From contig NZ_CP015596.1 in the NCBI RefSeq assembly GCF_001644575.1, forward strand, positions 4,402,001 through 4,466,000: a DNA stretch of 64,000 bases. The letters are read 5' to 3'. Below, piece after piece: positions 54,393 through 62,894 of the stretch (positions are counted from its first letter, which is position 1; each line of letters opens with the position of its first letter). Under the pieces are notes generated by a model. It saw only the letters and a program-made list of their open reading frames with translations. It ran no database searches and was not told where the DNA came from. Source of the stretch: Mycobacterium adipatum. Its GTDB lineage: Bacteria; Actinomycetota; Actinomycetes; Mycobacteriales; Mycobacteriaceae. A program made the position numbers and the translations under genes.

Positions 54393-55643
54393 TCAGACCG
54401 TTGCGGTCAGATCGCGGACGCCCGGCGCGACGCGGTTGACGTCGCCGAGAAGTTCGAGTGCGTTGTCGCGCATCACCTTTCGGGTGTCCTCCAGGCTGAA
54501 CTCGGGGAACTGCGGGATGTCGGCGGTGAAGGTGGTCGGGTCGGCCAGGCCCTCGCCGTGCGGCCAATCCGACCCGAACAGGATCTTGTCCACCCCGATG
54601 GTGTCGGCCAGCAGCTTCACGTCGTCTTCGTAATAGGGCGCGATCCAGAGGTGGTTGCGCAATTGCTCGACCGGGTCCTCTTTGTAGTGATAGGGCGCGT
54701 TGTTGGCGGATTTCTTGAGCCGCTTGATCAGTCGGTAGACGAAGTAGGAGCCGTTCTCGATGCTGGCCACCTTGAGCGTGGGGTGCCGGGTGAACACCTG
54801 GTGCACGATCATCGAGGCGATGGTGTCGTGGATCGCCCGGTCGTCCATGATCACCATGTCGAGCGGATCGCGCTTGCCGAAGCCCCGGAACACCCCGCTG
54901 CCACCCCACAGCGCCGGGATCGCCATATAGCCGGAGTCGGACAGGTGGAACACGACCGGCACGCCGGCCTCGGCCAGCCGCGCCCACACCGGGTCGTGCA
55001 CCGGATCGCCGAGTGAGCGGGGCCGCACCTCGCCCGGCACCGGCGCCGGGCGCACGCACACCAGTTTGGCGCCGCGCCCGAGCACGAACTCGACCTCCTC
55101 GACCGCTTTCACCGGATCGGCCAGCGAGATGATCGGCGCCGAGACGAATCGCCCGTCGGGCCGGTGGAAACCCCAGTCCTCGTCCAGCCACAGGTTGAAT
55201 GCGTGCACCGAGGCCATGGTGGCCTCGACGTCGTGTTTGAGGCCCTCCTCCACGCCGCAGGCGAAGGTCGGCAGCATGAACACGGTCTCCAGGCGCTGCC
55301 GGTCCAGCACCTTGAGCCGGGCGTCCCGATTCTGGTACTCGGGATGGTCGGCGAGCCGGTCGACCTTCATCAGCGAGGCCGGGTCGACGCCCTCGGGGAT
55401 CTCACCGCGGAACAGCAGATCCAGGCAGCCCGGTTCGATGATCGGGTCGAAGGACGGGTTCGGGATGAAGTGGTTGACCACGCCCCCGAACACCGCGTAG
55501 ATCCGTTTACCGTCGTTGAGCATCTGCACGCCGCGGCTGCGGAACTCCTTGGGCAGGTGCCGGGTGAACGCGTCGATCGGCTCGTAGTAGTGGTTGTCGA
55601 CGTCGACGGCCAGATAGGGCAGGCGCTCCGGGGTGTCGGTCAT
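54393..55643 (-). CDS. Amidohydrolase-2 family protein
   Basis: A 416-residue PF04909 TIM-barrel protein with DVDNHYYEP near the start, VVFHLSDSGYMAIPALW in the middle and FGSDWPHGEG towards the end, giving a plausible metal site. It is the closest relative in this window of the protein at 45904-47136. GAAAGG lies 8 nt before the ATG. It is the second gene in the operon headed by the crotonase at 56477. Confidence 0.84.
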   Translation of the reverse strand: MTDTPERLPYLAVDVDNHYYEPIDAFTRHLPKEFRSRGVQMLNDGKRIYAVFGGVVNHFIPNPSFDPIIEPGCLDLLFRGEIPEGVDPASLMKVDRLADHPEYQNRDARLKVLDRQRLETVFMLPTFACGVEEGLKHDVEATMASVHAFNLWLDEDWGFHRPDGRFVSAPIISLADPVKAVEEVEFVLGRGAKLVCVRPAPVPGEVRPRSLGDPVHDPVWARLAEAGVPVVFHLSDSGYMAIPALWGGSGVFRGFGKRDPLDMVIMDDRAIHDTIASMIVHQVFTRHPTLKVASIENGSYFVYRLIKRLKKSANNAPYHYKEDPVEQLRNHLWIAPYYEDDVKLLADTIGVDKILFGSDWPHGEGLADPTTFTADIPQFPEFSLEDTRKVMRDNALELLGDVNRVAPGVRDLTATV

Positions 55644-55655
55644 GGTGTCAACCTT

Positions 55656-56477
55656 TCAACGCTCTTGTAACGCAGGGAAATTCGGCGGCCGCTTCTCGAA
55701 GAACGCGGTGATGCCCTCGATCAGGTCGGGGCGGACCATGGATTCGTGCATGAGCTTCTCGGCACGACCACTCACCTCGGCGACCGGGTCGTGGGCGTCG
55801 CCGTAGAGCTGACTCTTGATCACCGCCATCGACGTCGGCGAGCAGTTGCGTGCCAGATCTTCGGCATAGGCCAGCGCGGTGGGCAGCAGCTCCTCCGGCG
55901 GCACAACCGCTTTCACCAAACCGAGTTGGGCGGCCTCCTCGGCCAGGAAGGTCCGCCCGGACAGCAGCAGGTCCGCCGACGCGCCCCACCCGGCCAGCCG
56001 CGGCAGGATCCAGGTGATGCCGTACTCGCCGATCAGGCCACGCCGCGGGAAGGCGGTCGCGAACTTGGCACCGGCCGCCGCGAACCGGACGTCGCACATC
56101 AGGGCGTGGGTGAGCCCGATGCCGACGCAGGCACCGTTGACCGCGGCGATGACGGGCTTGCGCAGTGTGGTGAGGAAGTGTGGGTGCCGCTCGCCGACGA
56201 TCTTGCTGACGTCGGTATCGCCGTCGATGGACTCCCCCAGGTCCTGCATGGCACCCATGTAGGCGCCGGCGCAGAAACCCTTGCCGGTGCCGGTCAGCAC
56301 GATGGCCCGCACCGCGGGGTCGGCTTCGGCCCGGTCGACGCAGGCGTAGACACCGCGGGAGATGTCCGCACCCCAGGAGTTCAGCCGCTCCGGCCGGTTC
56401 AGGGTGATGACGGCGACCCCGGCCTCGGACACGTCGTAGAGCACGGCGTCGGTGCCCACACCGTCAGCAACGGTCAT
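55656..56477 (-). CDS. Enoyl-CoA hydratase/crotonase family protein
   Basis: A 273-residue crotonase-fold protein. The oxyanion-hole regions are KGFCAGAYMG and NGACVGIGLTHAL, and the second acidic loop reads RRGLIGEYGITWILPRL. Hydration of an enoyl-CoA or a related isomerase or hydrolase step is likely. GGGAGGGG precedes the ATG at 56477 by about 7 nt. It is the first of eight coupled genes running to 47380, with operator site E upstream. Confidence 0.85.
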   Translation of the reverse strand: MTVADGVGTDAVLYDVSEAGVAVITLNRPERLNSWGADISRGVYACVDRAEADPAVRAIVLTGTGKGFCAGAYMGAMQDLGESIDGDTDVSKIVGERHPHFLTTLRKPVIAAVNGACVGIGLTHALMCDVRFAAAGAKFATAFPRRGLIGEYGITWILPRLAGWGASADLLLSGRTFLAEEAAQLGLVKAVVPPEELLPTALAYAEDLARNCSPTSMAVIKSQLYGDAHDPVAEVSGRAEKLMHESMVRPDLIEGITAFFEKRPPNFPALQER

Positions 56478-56505
56478 GGATCGGCCCCTCCCGTTCAGGC
56501 ATACA

Positions 56506-56524
56506 TACTGTATACCTATCGGTA
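56506..56524. promoter_or_regulatory. Island operator site E
   Basis: TACTGTATACCTATCGGTA has one mismatch in each half to TACNGTAA-N3-TTACNGTA. It is 29 nt upstream of the ATG of the eight-gene operon. Confidence 0.55.
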
Positions 56525-56577
56525 GAGCATTCCGCAAGGGCTCGTCATGGGCTTCCACCAGCGAAAACCCGCAAGGT

Positions 56578-57375
56578 TCAGAGGAAGTCGCTGCCGCCGT
56601 CGACGTTGACGTTCGCGCCGGTCATGTACGAATTGCGCTTGGACGCCAAAAACGCCGCCACCGGGCCGATCTCGCTCGGCAGTCCGGCCCGCGGCAGGTG
56701 CGCGGGGTGCCCGAAGTGCTCGTCGATGGCCGCCATCAAGGCGTACGGATCGTCACCGTCCACCCCGACCGATGCCGCCCAGCCCTTCAGCGCCTCGGAC
56801 GAGATACTGCCCGGTGACACCACGTTGACCATGATCTCGTCGGCCGCCAGCTGCAGGGACAGGTTCTTCGACACACTGGCCAGCGCGGCCTTGGCCGCGG
56901 TGTAGGCGGGCAGCCGAGTGCTCTGCCGCTGCGTGGAGTGCGCCGAGAAGTTCACGATGCGGGCCCATTCGGCGTTGCGCAGCAACGGCAGTGCGGCCCG
57001 CACACAGCGCACCATGCCCATCAGGCCGGCGTCGAAGGCTTCCCGCCATTGCTCGTCACTCAACTCCTCGAAGGTGCCGGCAGCATCCGGTCCCACCGTG
57101 TTGATCAGGGCGTTGATCTGGCCGCCCCACCGTTCACCGAGTTCGGCGAACGTCCGCCGGACGGCGGCATCGTCACCGATGTCGGCGACGACCGCCACCG
57201 CGTCCGGGCTCCCCCGACGGGCCAGATCCGCGGCGGCGGTGTCGAGTACCGCACGGGAACGCCCGAGGAGGGCCACCCGCGCCCCGTCATCGGCCAGGCA
57301 TCGGGCGGTGGCCAATCCCATCCCGCGGCCACCGCCCACCACCACGGTGGCCGCTCCGGTGAACCCGAGATCCAT
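56578..57375 (-). CDS. Short-chain dehydrogenase/reductase
   Basis: A 265-residue SDR with VVGGGRGMGLATARCL, NTVGPDAAG in place of the usual NNAG, the serine in NFSAHSTQ and catalytic YTAAK. The substituted NAG motif is unusual but does not remove the catalytic Tyr-Lys pair. The ATG at 57375 overlaps the crotonase stop as TAATG and has GGGAG 5 nt upstream. It probably oxidises a 3-hydroxyacyl-CoA made by that hydratase. Confidence 0.83.
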   Translation of the reverse strand: MDLGFTGAATVVVGGGRGMGLATARCLADDGARVALLGRSRAVLDTAAADLARRGSPDAVAVVADIGDDAAVRRTFAELGERWGGQINALINTVGPDAAGTFEELSDEQWREAFDAGLMGMVRCVRAALPLLRNAEWARIVNFSAHSTQRQSTRLPAYTAAKAALASVSKNLSLQLAADEIMVNVVSPGSISSEALKGWAASVGVDGDDPYALMAAIDEHFGHPAHLPRAGLPSEIGPVAAFLASKRNSYMTGANVNVDGGSDFL

Positions 57376-58136
57376 TAACTCCCAGTCCAGTTCGGGGCGC
57401 GCTTTTCCGCGAACGCGGTAGCACCCTCGATGGCATCCTTGGAACCGAACACCGGGGCCATGATGGCGTTCTGCTTCTCCCACATCTCGGCCTGGCTCCA
57501 CTCGGCGGACTTGACGATGATCTCCTTGGTGGCCGCCACGGCGAGCGGTCCGTTGGCGGTGATCTTCTCGGCTAGCTCCAGCGCGCCGGCCAGCGCCTCG
57601 CCGGGTTCGGTCAGCTTGTTGACGAAGCCCCATTCCACAGCCTGCTCGGCGGTGAAGTTCTCGCCGGTGAGCGCGAGCTCGAGGGCCTTCTGGTACGGGA
57701 TGCGGTGCGGCAGACGCAACAGGCCGCCACCACCGGCAACCAGGCCACGCTTGACCTCGGGGATGCCGAACTTGGCTTCCCGAGACGCCACGATCAGATC
57801 GGTGGCCAGCACCATCTCGGTGCCGCCGGCCAGCGCGTACCCCTCCACGGCGGCGATCAGGGGCTTGCGCGGCGGGCGTTCGGTGAAACCGATGCCACGC
57901 CCTGGCACGTAGGGCAGTTCCCCCGAGGCGAACGCCTTGAGATCCATACCGGCACTGAAGTTCCCACCCGCGCCGGTGAGCACGCCGACCGACAGTTCGG
58001 GACTGTCGTCCAGCTCGTCCATCGCCGCCGCGAGGCCTTGGGCCACCGGCAGATTGAAGGCATTGCGCGCTTGCGGCCGGTTGATGGTGATGACCAGGGT
58101 GCGACCCCGGCGCTCGGTCAGAATTTCGTCGGCCAC
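57375..58136 (-). CDS. Enoyl-CoA hydratase/crotonase family protein
   Basis: A 253-residue crotonase with GNFSAGMDLKAF and GYALAGGTEMVLATDL oxyanion-hole segments and FGIPEVKRGLVAGGGGLLRLP, where the acidic residue of the first catalytic pair is visible. The C-terminal GATAFAEKRAPNW is typical of EchA proteins. The GTG at 58136 has GAGG 8 nt upstream. It heads a hydratase-SDR operon, divergent from a TetR gene; operator site F overlaps its -10 box TAATGT. Confidence 0.87.
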   Translation of the reverse strand: MADEILTERRGRTLVITINRPQARNAFNLPVAQGLAAAMDELDDSPELSVGVLTGAGGNFSAGMDLKAFASGELPYVPGRGIGFTERPPRKPLIAAVEGYALAGGTEMVLATDLIVASREAKFGIPEVKRGLVAGGGGLLRLPHRIPYQKALELALTGENFTAEQAVEWGFVNKLTEPGEALAGALELAEKITANGPLAVAATKEIIVKSAEWSQAEMWEKQNAIMAPVFGSKDAIEGATAFAEKRAPNWTGS

Positions 58137-58189
58137 TCTCGGTCCTCACGGTCGGCTGAAGATGGGGCGGATCGGTCAACGGAAAACAT

Positions 58190-58208
58190 TACTATATTGA
58201 TTACGGTA
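58190..58208. promoter_or_regulatory. Island operator site F
   Basis: TACTATATTGATTACGGTA has a perfect right half and two mismatches in the left half. It overlaps the -10 box TAATGT of the crotonase-SDR operon (minus strand, 58191-58186). Confidence 0.58.
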
Positions 58209-58268
58209 GATGGGGAGAGTGCTGTATCACCAACCCGAGAATGCGCATACCCGCACGACGGTATGGCT

Positions 58269-58287
58269 ACCGGTAAGGTTGACGGTT
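58269..58287. promoter_or_regulatory. Island operator site G (weak)
   Basis: ACCGGTAAGGTTGACGGTT shares the core CGGTAAG-N2-TGACGGT with site C1 but has two mismatches in each half of the consensus. It lies 29 nt upstream of the TetR GTG and could serve autoregulation. Confidence 0.4.
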
Positions 58288-58315
58288 CACTATCCGATGT
58301 GAAAGAGGTGCCGCC

Positions 58316-59056
58316 GTGGCCAAGCAACCGGTCGCCGAGAAACGACAGCGACGCGAGCGCGGATCGATCAACCCCGACGACATCATCAAGGGCGCCTTCG
58401 AACTTGCCGAACAGGTGGGTATCGACAATCTCAGCATGCCGTTGCTGGGCAAGCACCTCGGCGTCGGGGTCACCAGCATCTATTGGTACTTCCGCAAGAA
58501 GGACGACCTGCTGAACGCGATGACCGATCGTGCGCTGAGCGAGTATGTCTTCGCCACACCGTATGTCGAGGCCAAGGACTGGCGCGAGACGCTGCGCAAC
58601 CACGCCCAGACCATGCGCAAGACCTTCGTCGGCAACCCGATCCTGTGTGATCTGATCCTCATCCGGGCCGCGCTGAGCCCGCGCGCCGCGAAGGTCGGCG
58701 TACTGGAGATGGAGAAGGCGATCTCCGGTCTGGTGGAGGCCGGGCTGAGCCCCGAGGACGCCTTCGACACGTATTCGGCGGTGACGCTGCACGTGCGAGG
58801 TTCGGTGGTGCTGCAGCGGCTCGCCGAGAAGAACCGGGCCGGCGACGAGGGTCCGGGTGCCTTCGACCAGACCCTGGTGATCGATCCGGAGGTCGCCCCG
58901 CTGCTGGCGCAGGTGACCGGCGAGGGCCACAGTTTCGGGGCCTCGGACCAGAACAATTTCGAATTCGGTCTGAACTGCATTCTCGAGCACGCCGCCCGCC
59001 GACTGGAGAACCGGAAAACCCCGGCCCCGAAGGGCCGGGGGAAGTCCACTTCTTAG
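58316..59056 (+). CDS. TetR-family regulator, paralogue 2 of the island pair
   Basis: A 246-residue TetR protein. Its DNA-binding domain (KRQRRERGSINPDDII, IDNLSMPLLGKHLGVGVTS, IYWYFRKKDDLLNAMTDRAL) is nearly that of the regulator at 39632-40324, and ligand-domain segments NPILCDLILIR and EDAFDTYSA are shared. Both probably recognise the same 19-bp palindrome. GAAAGAGG precedes the GTG. It is divergent from the crotonase-SDR operon with two operator-like sites between them. The C-terminal tail is basic and proline-rich. Its stop overlaps the stop of the convergent thiolase. Confidence 0.87.
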   Translation: MAKQPVAEKRQRRERGSINPDDIIKGAFELAEQVGIDNLSMPLLGKHLGVGVTSIYWYFRKKDDLLNAMTDRALSEYVFATPYVEAKDWRETLRNHAQTMRKTFVGNPILCDLILIRAALSPRAAKVGVLEMEKAISGLVEAGLSPEDAFDTYSAVTLHVRGSVVLQRLAEKNRAGDEGPGAFDQTLVIDPEVAPLLAQVTGEGHSFGASDQNNFEFGLNCILEHAARRLENRKTPAPKGRGKSTS

Positions 59057-60228
59057 ACCTCGATCACCAGTCCACCGCCCTGACCGCCGCCGGCGCACAT
59101 CGCCGCCACACCGATGCCGCCGCCGCGACGCTGCAGCTCGTAGATCAGGGTGGTCACCATCCGGGCGCCGGAGGCCGAGATCGGATGGCCGAGGCTGCAA
59201 CCGCTGCCGGAGAAGTTGACCAGTTCCTCGTCGATGCCGTATTCGCGTACGGCCGCGATCGGCACCGAGGCGAACGCCTCGTTGATCTCCCAGAGCGCGA
59301 CGTCGGACGGTTTGAGGCCGGCGCGCTCCAGCACGTAGCCGATGACCTTCACACCGCCCAGACCGGTGTCGCGGGCGGCCACCCCGACCGAGCCCCAGGC
59401 CTTCACCGTGGCCAGCACGGCCAGGTTCTCCGCGGCCGCATAGTCATCGGCGACCACGGCAACAGCAGCGGCAGCGTCGTTGGTGCCACTGCTGTTGCCC
59501 GCGGTGATGGAGAATCCGTCGATCTCCGGATGCAGGACCTTGAGCTCGGCGAGCTTCTCGGCGGTGGTGCCGCGGCGCGGGTGCTCGTCGACGCTGAACT
59601 CGACGACCGAACCGTCGGGCTGTGTCACCTTGATCGGCACGATCTCGTCGAGGAACTTGCCGGCATCCTGTGCGGCCACCGCACGCTGATGCGAGCGGGC
59701 CGCCCAGGCGTCCATGTCCTCGCGGGTGATGCCCGCAGACTGCGCGGTGTTCCAGCCGACCGTGATGGACATGTCCCGCATCGGGGCGTCCGGGGTCTCG
59801 ACGTGGGTGGGCGTCATCCACCGTTCTTCGAACTTGAGCTCCGGGCCGGGGATGCGCCAGTTGGTCAGCGGGGTCATCGACAACGACTGCACACCGCCGC
59901 CGATCACCACACGCTCCATCCCGCAGGCCACGTGCGCCGACGCGTTGCCGATCGCGGTGAGGCTACCGGCGCAGTGCCGGTTCACGGCCTGGCCGGGGAC
60001 CCCGTGCCAGCCCAGGATGTCGGCACAGTAGCGGGCCAGATCGCCGCCACCGTAGTTGGATTCGGCGATGATGAGGTCGTTGATCGCGGTCGGCTCGAGG
60101 CCCGCGCGGCGCACGACCTCGGCCAGCACCGGGACCAACAGCTCCTCCGGCGGGGTGTTGACCAACGTCCCCTTGAAGGACCGGCCGATGGCGGTGCGGG
60201 CGGCACCGACGATGACGGGGCTGGGCAT
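59053..60228 (-). CDS. Acetyl-CoA acyltransferase (thiolase, FadA-like)
   Basis: A 391-residue degradative thiolase. The nucleophile is Cys86 in NRHCAGSL, the GHP loop is GCSLGHPISASG, and the final catalytic cysteine is in MCAGGGQGGG, so all three catalytic elements are intact. It should cleave 3-ketoacyl-CoA to release acetyl- or propionyl-CoA. It stands alone, convergent with the TetR gene. No clear ribosome site precedes the ATG at 60228. Confidence 0.92.
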   Translation of the reverse strand: MPSPVIVGAARTAIGRSFKGTLVNTPPEELLVPVLAEVVRRAGLEPTAINDLIIAESNYGGGDLARYCADILGWHGVPGQAVNRHCAGSLTAIGNASAHVACGMERVVIGGGVQSLSMTPLTNWRIPGPELKFEERWMTPTHVETPDAPMRDMSITVGWNTAQSAGITREDMDAWAARSHQRAVAAQDAGKFLDEIVPIKVTQPDGSVVEFSVDEHPRRGTTAEKLAELKVLHPEIDGFSITAGNSSGTNDAAAAVAVVADDYAAAENLAVLATVKAWGSVGVAARDTGLGGVKVIGYVLERAGLKPSDVALWEINEAFASVPIAAVREYGIDEELVNFSGSGCSLGHPISASGARMVTTLIYELQRRGGGIGVAAMCAGGGQGGGLVIEV

Positions 60229-60372
60229 GAGCTGAACCTCGAATCTCTCGACTATCGATCGTACTTACAGAAACGCTAGCATTTGTAATGCCACGGTGGT
60301 CACCGAGACCGATACAGGGGTGGCATCGGCCCGCACTGTGCCGCCCGTTCGTGCGCGTGTGCGGTGGTCGGA
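60229..60372. other. Intergenic region upstream of the thiolase
   Basis: This 144-bp stretch must hold the thiolase promoter. TTACA (60265-60269) and TGTAA (60285-60289) form a short, widely spaced inverted repeat that does not fit the island palindrome. Nothing else stands out. Confidence 0.35.
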
Positions 60373-61242
60373 TCAGCGGGGTTCGGGGACGTGGAAATGC
60401 TCGTCACGCAGCCGGAACGCCTCCTTGGTGCCGTGCTCGGCACGGGTCTTGACGAAGTTGAACTCGCCGGGTGAGAACTGCAGGTTGGTGCCGTAGGCGT
60501 GGAACAGGTAGCTGGCCACCTCCTCGCCCTGATATGCCTGGCTCTGCTCGACGAGCCGGAAGGCCTCCTTGGCGATCACCACACCGTCGGCGGGCATCTT
60601 CGCCGCCTTGAGCGCCCAGTACCGGGCGCGGGCCTGGACCTGGGCCGCCTCGCAGGTGTCGGTGAAGATGCCCAGATGTTCGATCGAGCCGGCGTCGATG
60701 ATGTCGCCGGTCAGCAGCATCCGGCGCGCCAGCACCGGACCGAGTCGGTGGAAGAACATGTGCAGGCTGCCCAGCGCCGGGCCCAGGAAGCGGGTGGCGG
60801 GCATACCGATCTTGGTGTCGCGGGCGATCACCGAGATATCGGTCATCAGCGCCATCTCGAAACCGCCGCCCAGCGCATAGCCGCTGATCTCACCGACCGT
60901 GACCTTCGGGAAGCCCAGGAGATTGTGGTAAAAGTCGAAAGACTTGCGGTCCACCGTGAGTCGGCGGCGTTGGCTGGGCCGGGACTTCTTGGGCGGCTCT
61001 TTACCCTCTCCGCCGTACCAGCCGTAGGCGTTGTTCATGTCCGCACCGGTACTGAACACCCCCTCGGCCCCGCGGAGTAGCACCACGGTGATGTCGTCGT
61101 CCTCGGCGACGGTGTCGAGATGGCGGGCGATCTCACCGCGCATCGCCGCGTCATACGAGTTGCGCTGCTTGGGGTTGTTCAGCGTGATGGTGGCGATGCG
61201 GGTCTCGGCATCGACCTCGAAGAGCACCCGGTCATCTGTCAT
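60373..61242 (-). CDS. Enoyl-CoA hydratase/crotonase family protein
   Basis: A 289-residue crotonase with GVFSTGADMNNAYG and GYALGGGFEMALMTDI oxyanion segments and an unusual insertion rich in Lys, Arg and Pro after the first (GGEGKEPPKKSRPSQRRR). The C-terminal domain is longer than in EchA of 250-260 residues. Its ATG lies within the last codons of the GntR gene, an 11-base overlap, so the two are coupled and probably coregulated. Confidence 0.83.
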   Translation of the reverse strand: MTDDRVLFEVDAETRIATITLNNPKQRNSYDAAMRGEIARHLDTVAEDDDITVVLLRGAEGVFSTGADMNNAYGWYGGEGKEPPKKSRPSQRRRLTVDRKSFDFYHNLLGFPKVTVGEISGYALGGGFEMALMTDISVIARDTKIGMPATRFLGPALGSLHMFFHRLGPVLARRMLLTGDIIDAGSIEHLGIFTDTCEAAQVQARARYWALKAAKMPADGVVIAKEAFRLVEQSQAYQGEEVASYLFHAYGTNLQFSPGEFNFVKTRAEHGTKEAFRLRDEHFHVPEPR

Positions 61243-62002
61243 GCGAAATCAGCCTCGCTTCAATGGTTTTGTCGCTTCCGGCGGCCAGCGTGGTCCGCCG
61301 GGCCGCGGTGAGATGGTCGGCGGCGAGCTTGGTCGCCCGGGCAACGTTGCCTTGGGCGATCGTGTCGAGCAGACGTTGGTGGTCGCGCAGGGCGGCGCGC
61401 ATGGTCGCGTCCTTCATGGGCCCTCCCTCGTCTCCCCACACCGAGGATTCGTGGCTGGACCAGATTAGCTCCAGTGAACCGATCAGCAGGATCATCGGTT
61501 CGTTGCCGCACCGCGCCACCAGCGCCTCGTGGAACCGGCGGGCAGTGCGGACGAACTGTGCCGAATCCTCGAACCGTGCTGTCTGCAGATCGATTTCGGC
61601 CTGCAGGTACGGCAGCACCTCGGTGAGCCGATCCTCACGCGCCGCGCACATCCCGGCACAGATCGGTTCCAGGTGCAGCAGCGCCCCGCTGACGTCGGCC
61701 GGCGTGGCCGCCCGGGTCTGCAACACCATGCCGATCATGTGAGCGGTGCGTTCGGCCGACGGCAGCCGCACCACCGCACCCCCCATGTTGCCGCGCCGCA
61801 CCGAGATCAGGCCGTCGGTCTCCAGCAGGTGGATAGCCTCCCGCAATGCCGGTGGGCTGACGCCGAATTCGGAGTACAGGCTCTCTTGGGTGGGCAGGAT
61901 GTCGCCGGCGCGCAACCGCCCGGACAGGATGTCGTCGCGCAGTTTGGACGCGACGATCTCGGCAACCCGCGGCTGCCGGATCCGCCGGGCACGTCCTTCC
62001 AT
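61232..62002 (-). CDS. GntR/FadR-family transcriptional regulator
   Basis: A 256-residue regulator. The winged helix is at about residues 12-78 (LPTQESLYSEFGVSPPALREAIHLLETDGLI) and is followed by an FCD-type helical ligand domain with several histidines (RRFHEALVARCG, DHQRLL, DHLTAARR). FadR-like members sense acyl-CoAs or carboxylates. AAGGAAAGG lies just before the ATG. It is divergent from three crotonase genes and cotranscribed with one more, so it probably controls this hydratase group. Confidence 0.85.
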   Translation of the reverse strand: MEGRARRIRQPRVAEIVASKLRDDILSGRLRAGDILPTQESLYSEFGVSPPALREAIHLLETDGLISVRRGNMGGAVVRLPSAERTAHMIGMVLQTRAATPADVSGALLHLEPICAGMCAAREDRLTEVLPYLQAEIDLQTARFEDSAQFVRTARRFHEALVARCGNEPMILLIGSLELIWSSHESSVWGDEGGPMKDATMRAALRDHQRLLDTIAQGNVARATKLAADHLTAARRTTLAAGSDKTIEARLISHDR

Positions 62003-62024
62003 CGACGACCTTTCCTTGCTAACT

Positions 62025-62040
62025 TGTACAGGATACTAAC
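62025..62040. promoter_or_regulatory. Candidate GntR operator and promoter
   Basis: TGTACAGGATACTAAC contains a GTAC/GTAT inverted element (GTA-N5-TAC on either strand) and, on the minus strand, a -10 hexamer TATCCT (62035-62030) for the GntR gene. Overlap suggests autoregulation. The match to a FadR-type site is only loose. Confidence 0.35.
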
Positions 62041-62049
62041 CGCATCGCC

Positions 62050-62068
62050 TACTGTATGGGCAACTGTA
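62050..62068. promoter_or_regulatory. Island operator site H
   Basis: TACTGTATGGGCAACTGTA has one mismatch in the left half and two in the right half to TACNGTAA-N3-TTACNGTA. It lies 25 nt upstream of the GTG of the crotonase operon and next to the GntR promoter, so two regulators may meet here. Confidence 0.45.
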
Positions 62069-62093
62069 TGGATATGGAAAGGCCGGGTGCCAG

Positions 62094-62885
62094 GTGAGCG
62101 ACGGTTCGGTGACCACCACCCGCGCGGACTCCGTCCTGCGCATCACCATCGACCGGCCCGATCGGCGAAACTCGTTGAGCCACCAGATGACCGACACTCT
62201 CGTCGACATCCTCGGGGCGGCCGCCTACGACGATTCGTTGCGCGCGGTTCACCTCACCGGCGCCGGTGAGCACTTCTGCACCGGCGCGGACTGGGTGGCG
62301 ACGAACTCCGGGCAGCGACCCCGCCCCGGAGATCTGGTCCGCCGCATCCCGCACACGGCGAACCGGATCGTCGAACTGGTCGCCACCATCCAGTTGCCGG
62401 TGGTGGTGACGGTCCGGGGCTGGGCCGTCGGCCTGGGCGCCAACCTCGCGTTGGCCGCCGACTTCACCGTCGCCGATGAGGGTGCCACCTTCTGGGAACC
62501 GTTCCTGTCCCGCGGGTTCACCCCGGACACCGGGTCGACCTGGCTGCTCCCCCGCCTCGCCGGTATCGCCCGGGCCAAGCGGATGTTGCTGCTCGGCGAG
62601 AAGGTCAGCGGCGCCGATGCCGCGGACTGGGGGCTGATCCACAGCGCGGTGCCCGCCGATGAGGTCGAGACCGCCGCCGAGGAGCTGCTCACCCGGCTGG
62701 CCGGCGGCCCCACCGTCGCGATCGGCCTGGCCAAGCAGGCCATCGGCTACGGGCAACACGCCACCCTGGCGCAGTCCATGAGCCAAGAGCTCTCCAACCT
62801 GGAACTCTCCTGCCGCACCGCAGATTTCAAAGAGGGCCTGGCCGCGTTCCGGGAACGCCGCGACCCGCACTTCACCGGCCGCTGA
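62094..62885 (+). CDS. Enoyl-CoA hydratase/crotonase family protein
   Basis: A 263-residue crotonase. EHFCTGADWVA and GWAVGLGANLALAADF form the oxyanion hole, and FLSRGFTPDTGSTWLLPRL is the second loop, with Asp at the acid position. The GTG at 62094 has no strong ribosome site at normal spacing (AAAGG is 14 nt away). It is the first of at least three consecutive crotonase genes. Confidence 0.84.
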   Translation: MSDGSVTTTRADSVLRITIDRPDRRNSLSHQMTDTLVDILGAAAYDDSLRAVHLTGAGEHFCTGADWVATNSGQRPRPGDLVRRIPHTANRIVELVATIQLPVVVTVRGWAVGLGANLALAADFTVADEGATFWEPFLSRGFTPDTGSTWLLPRLAGIARAKRMLLLGEKVSGADAADWGLIHSAVPADEVETAAEELLTRLAGGPTVAIGLAKQAIGYGQHATLAQSMSQELSNLELSCRTADFKEGLAAFRERRDPHFTGR

Positions 62886-62894
62886 AAGGTGAAC

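Noticed and set aside
54388..55191. N-terminal extension of the acyl-CoA synthetase at 52780
   Set aside because: The extension is antisense-like Arg/Gly-rich sequence lying in another frame of the amidohydrolase; the ligase family begins at the GTG at 54387.
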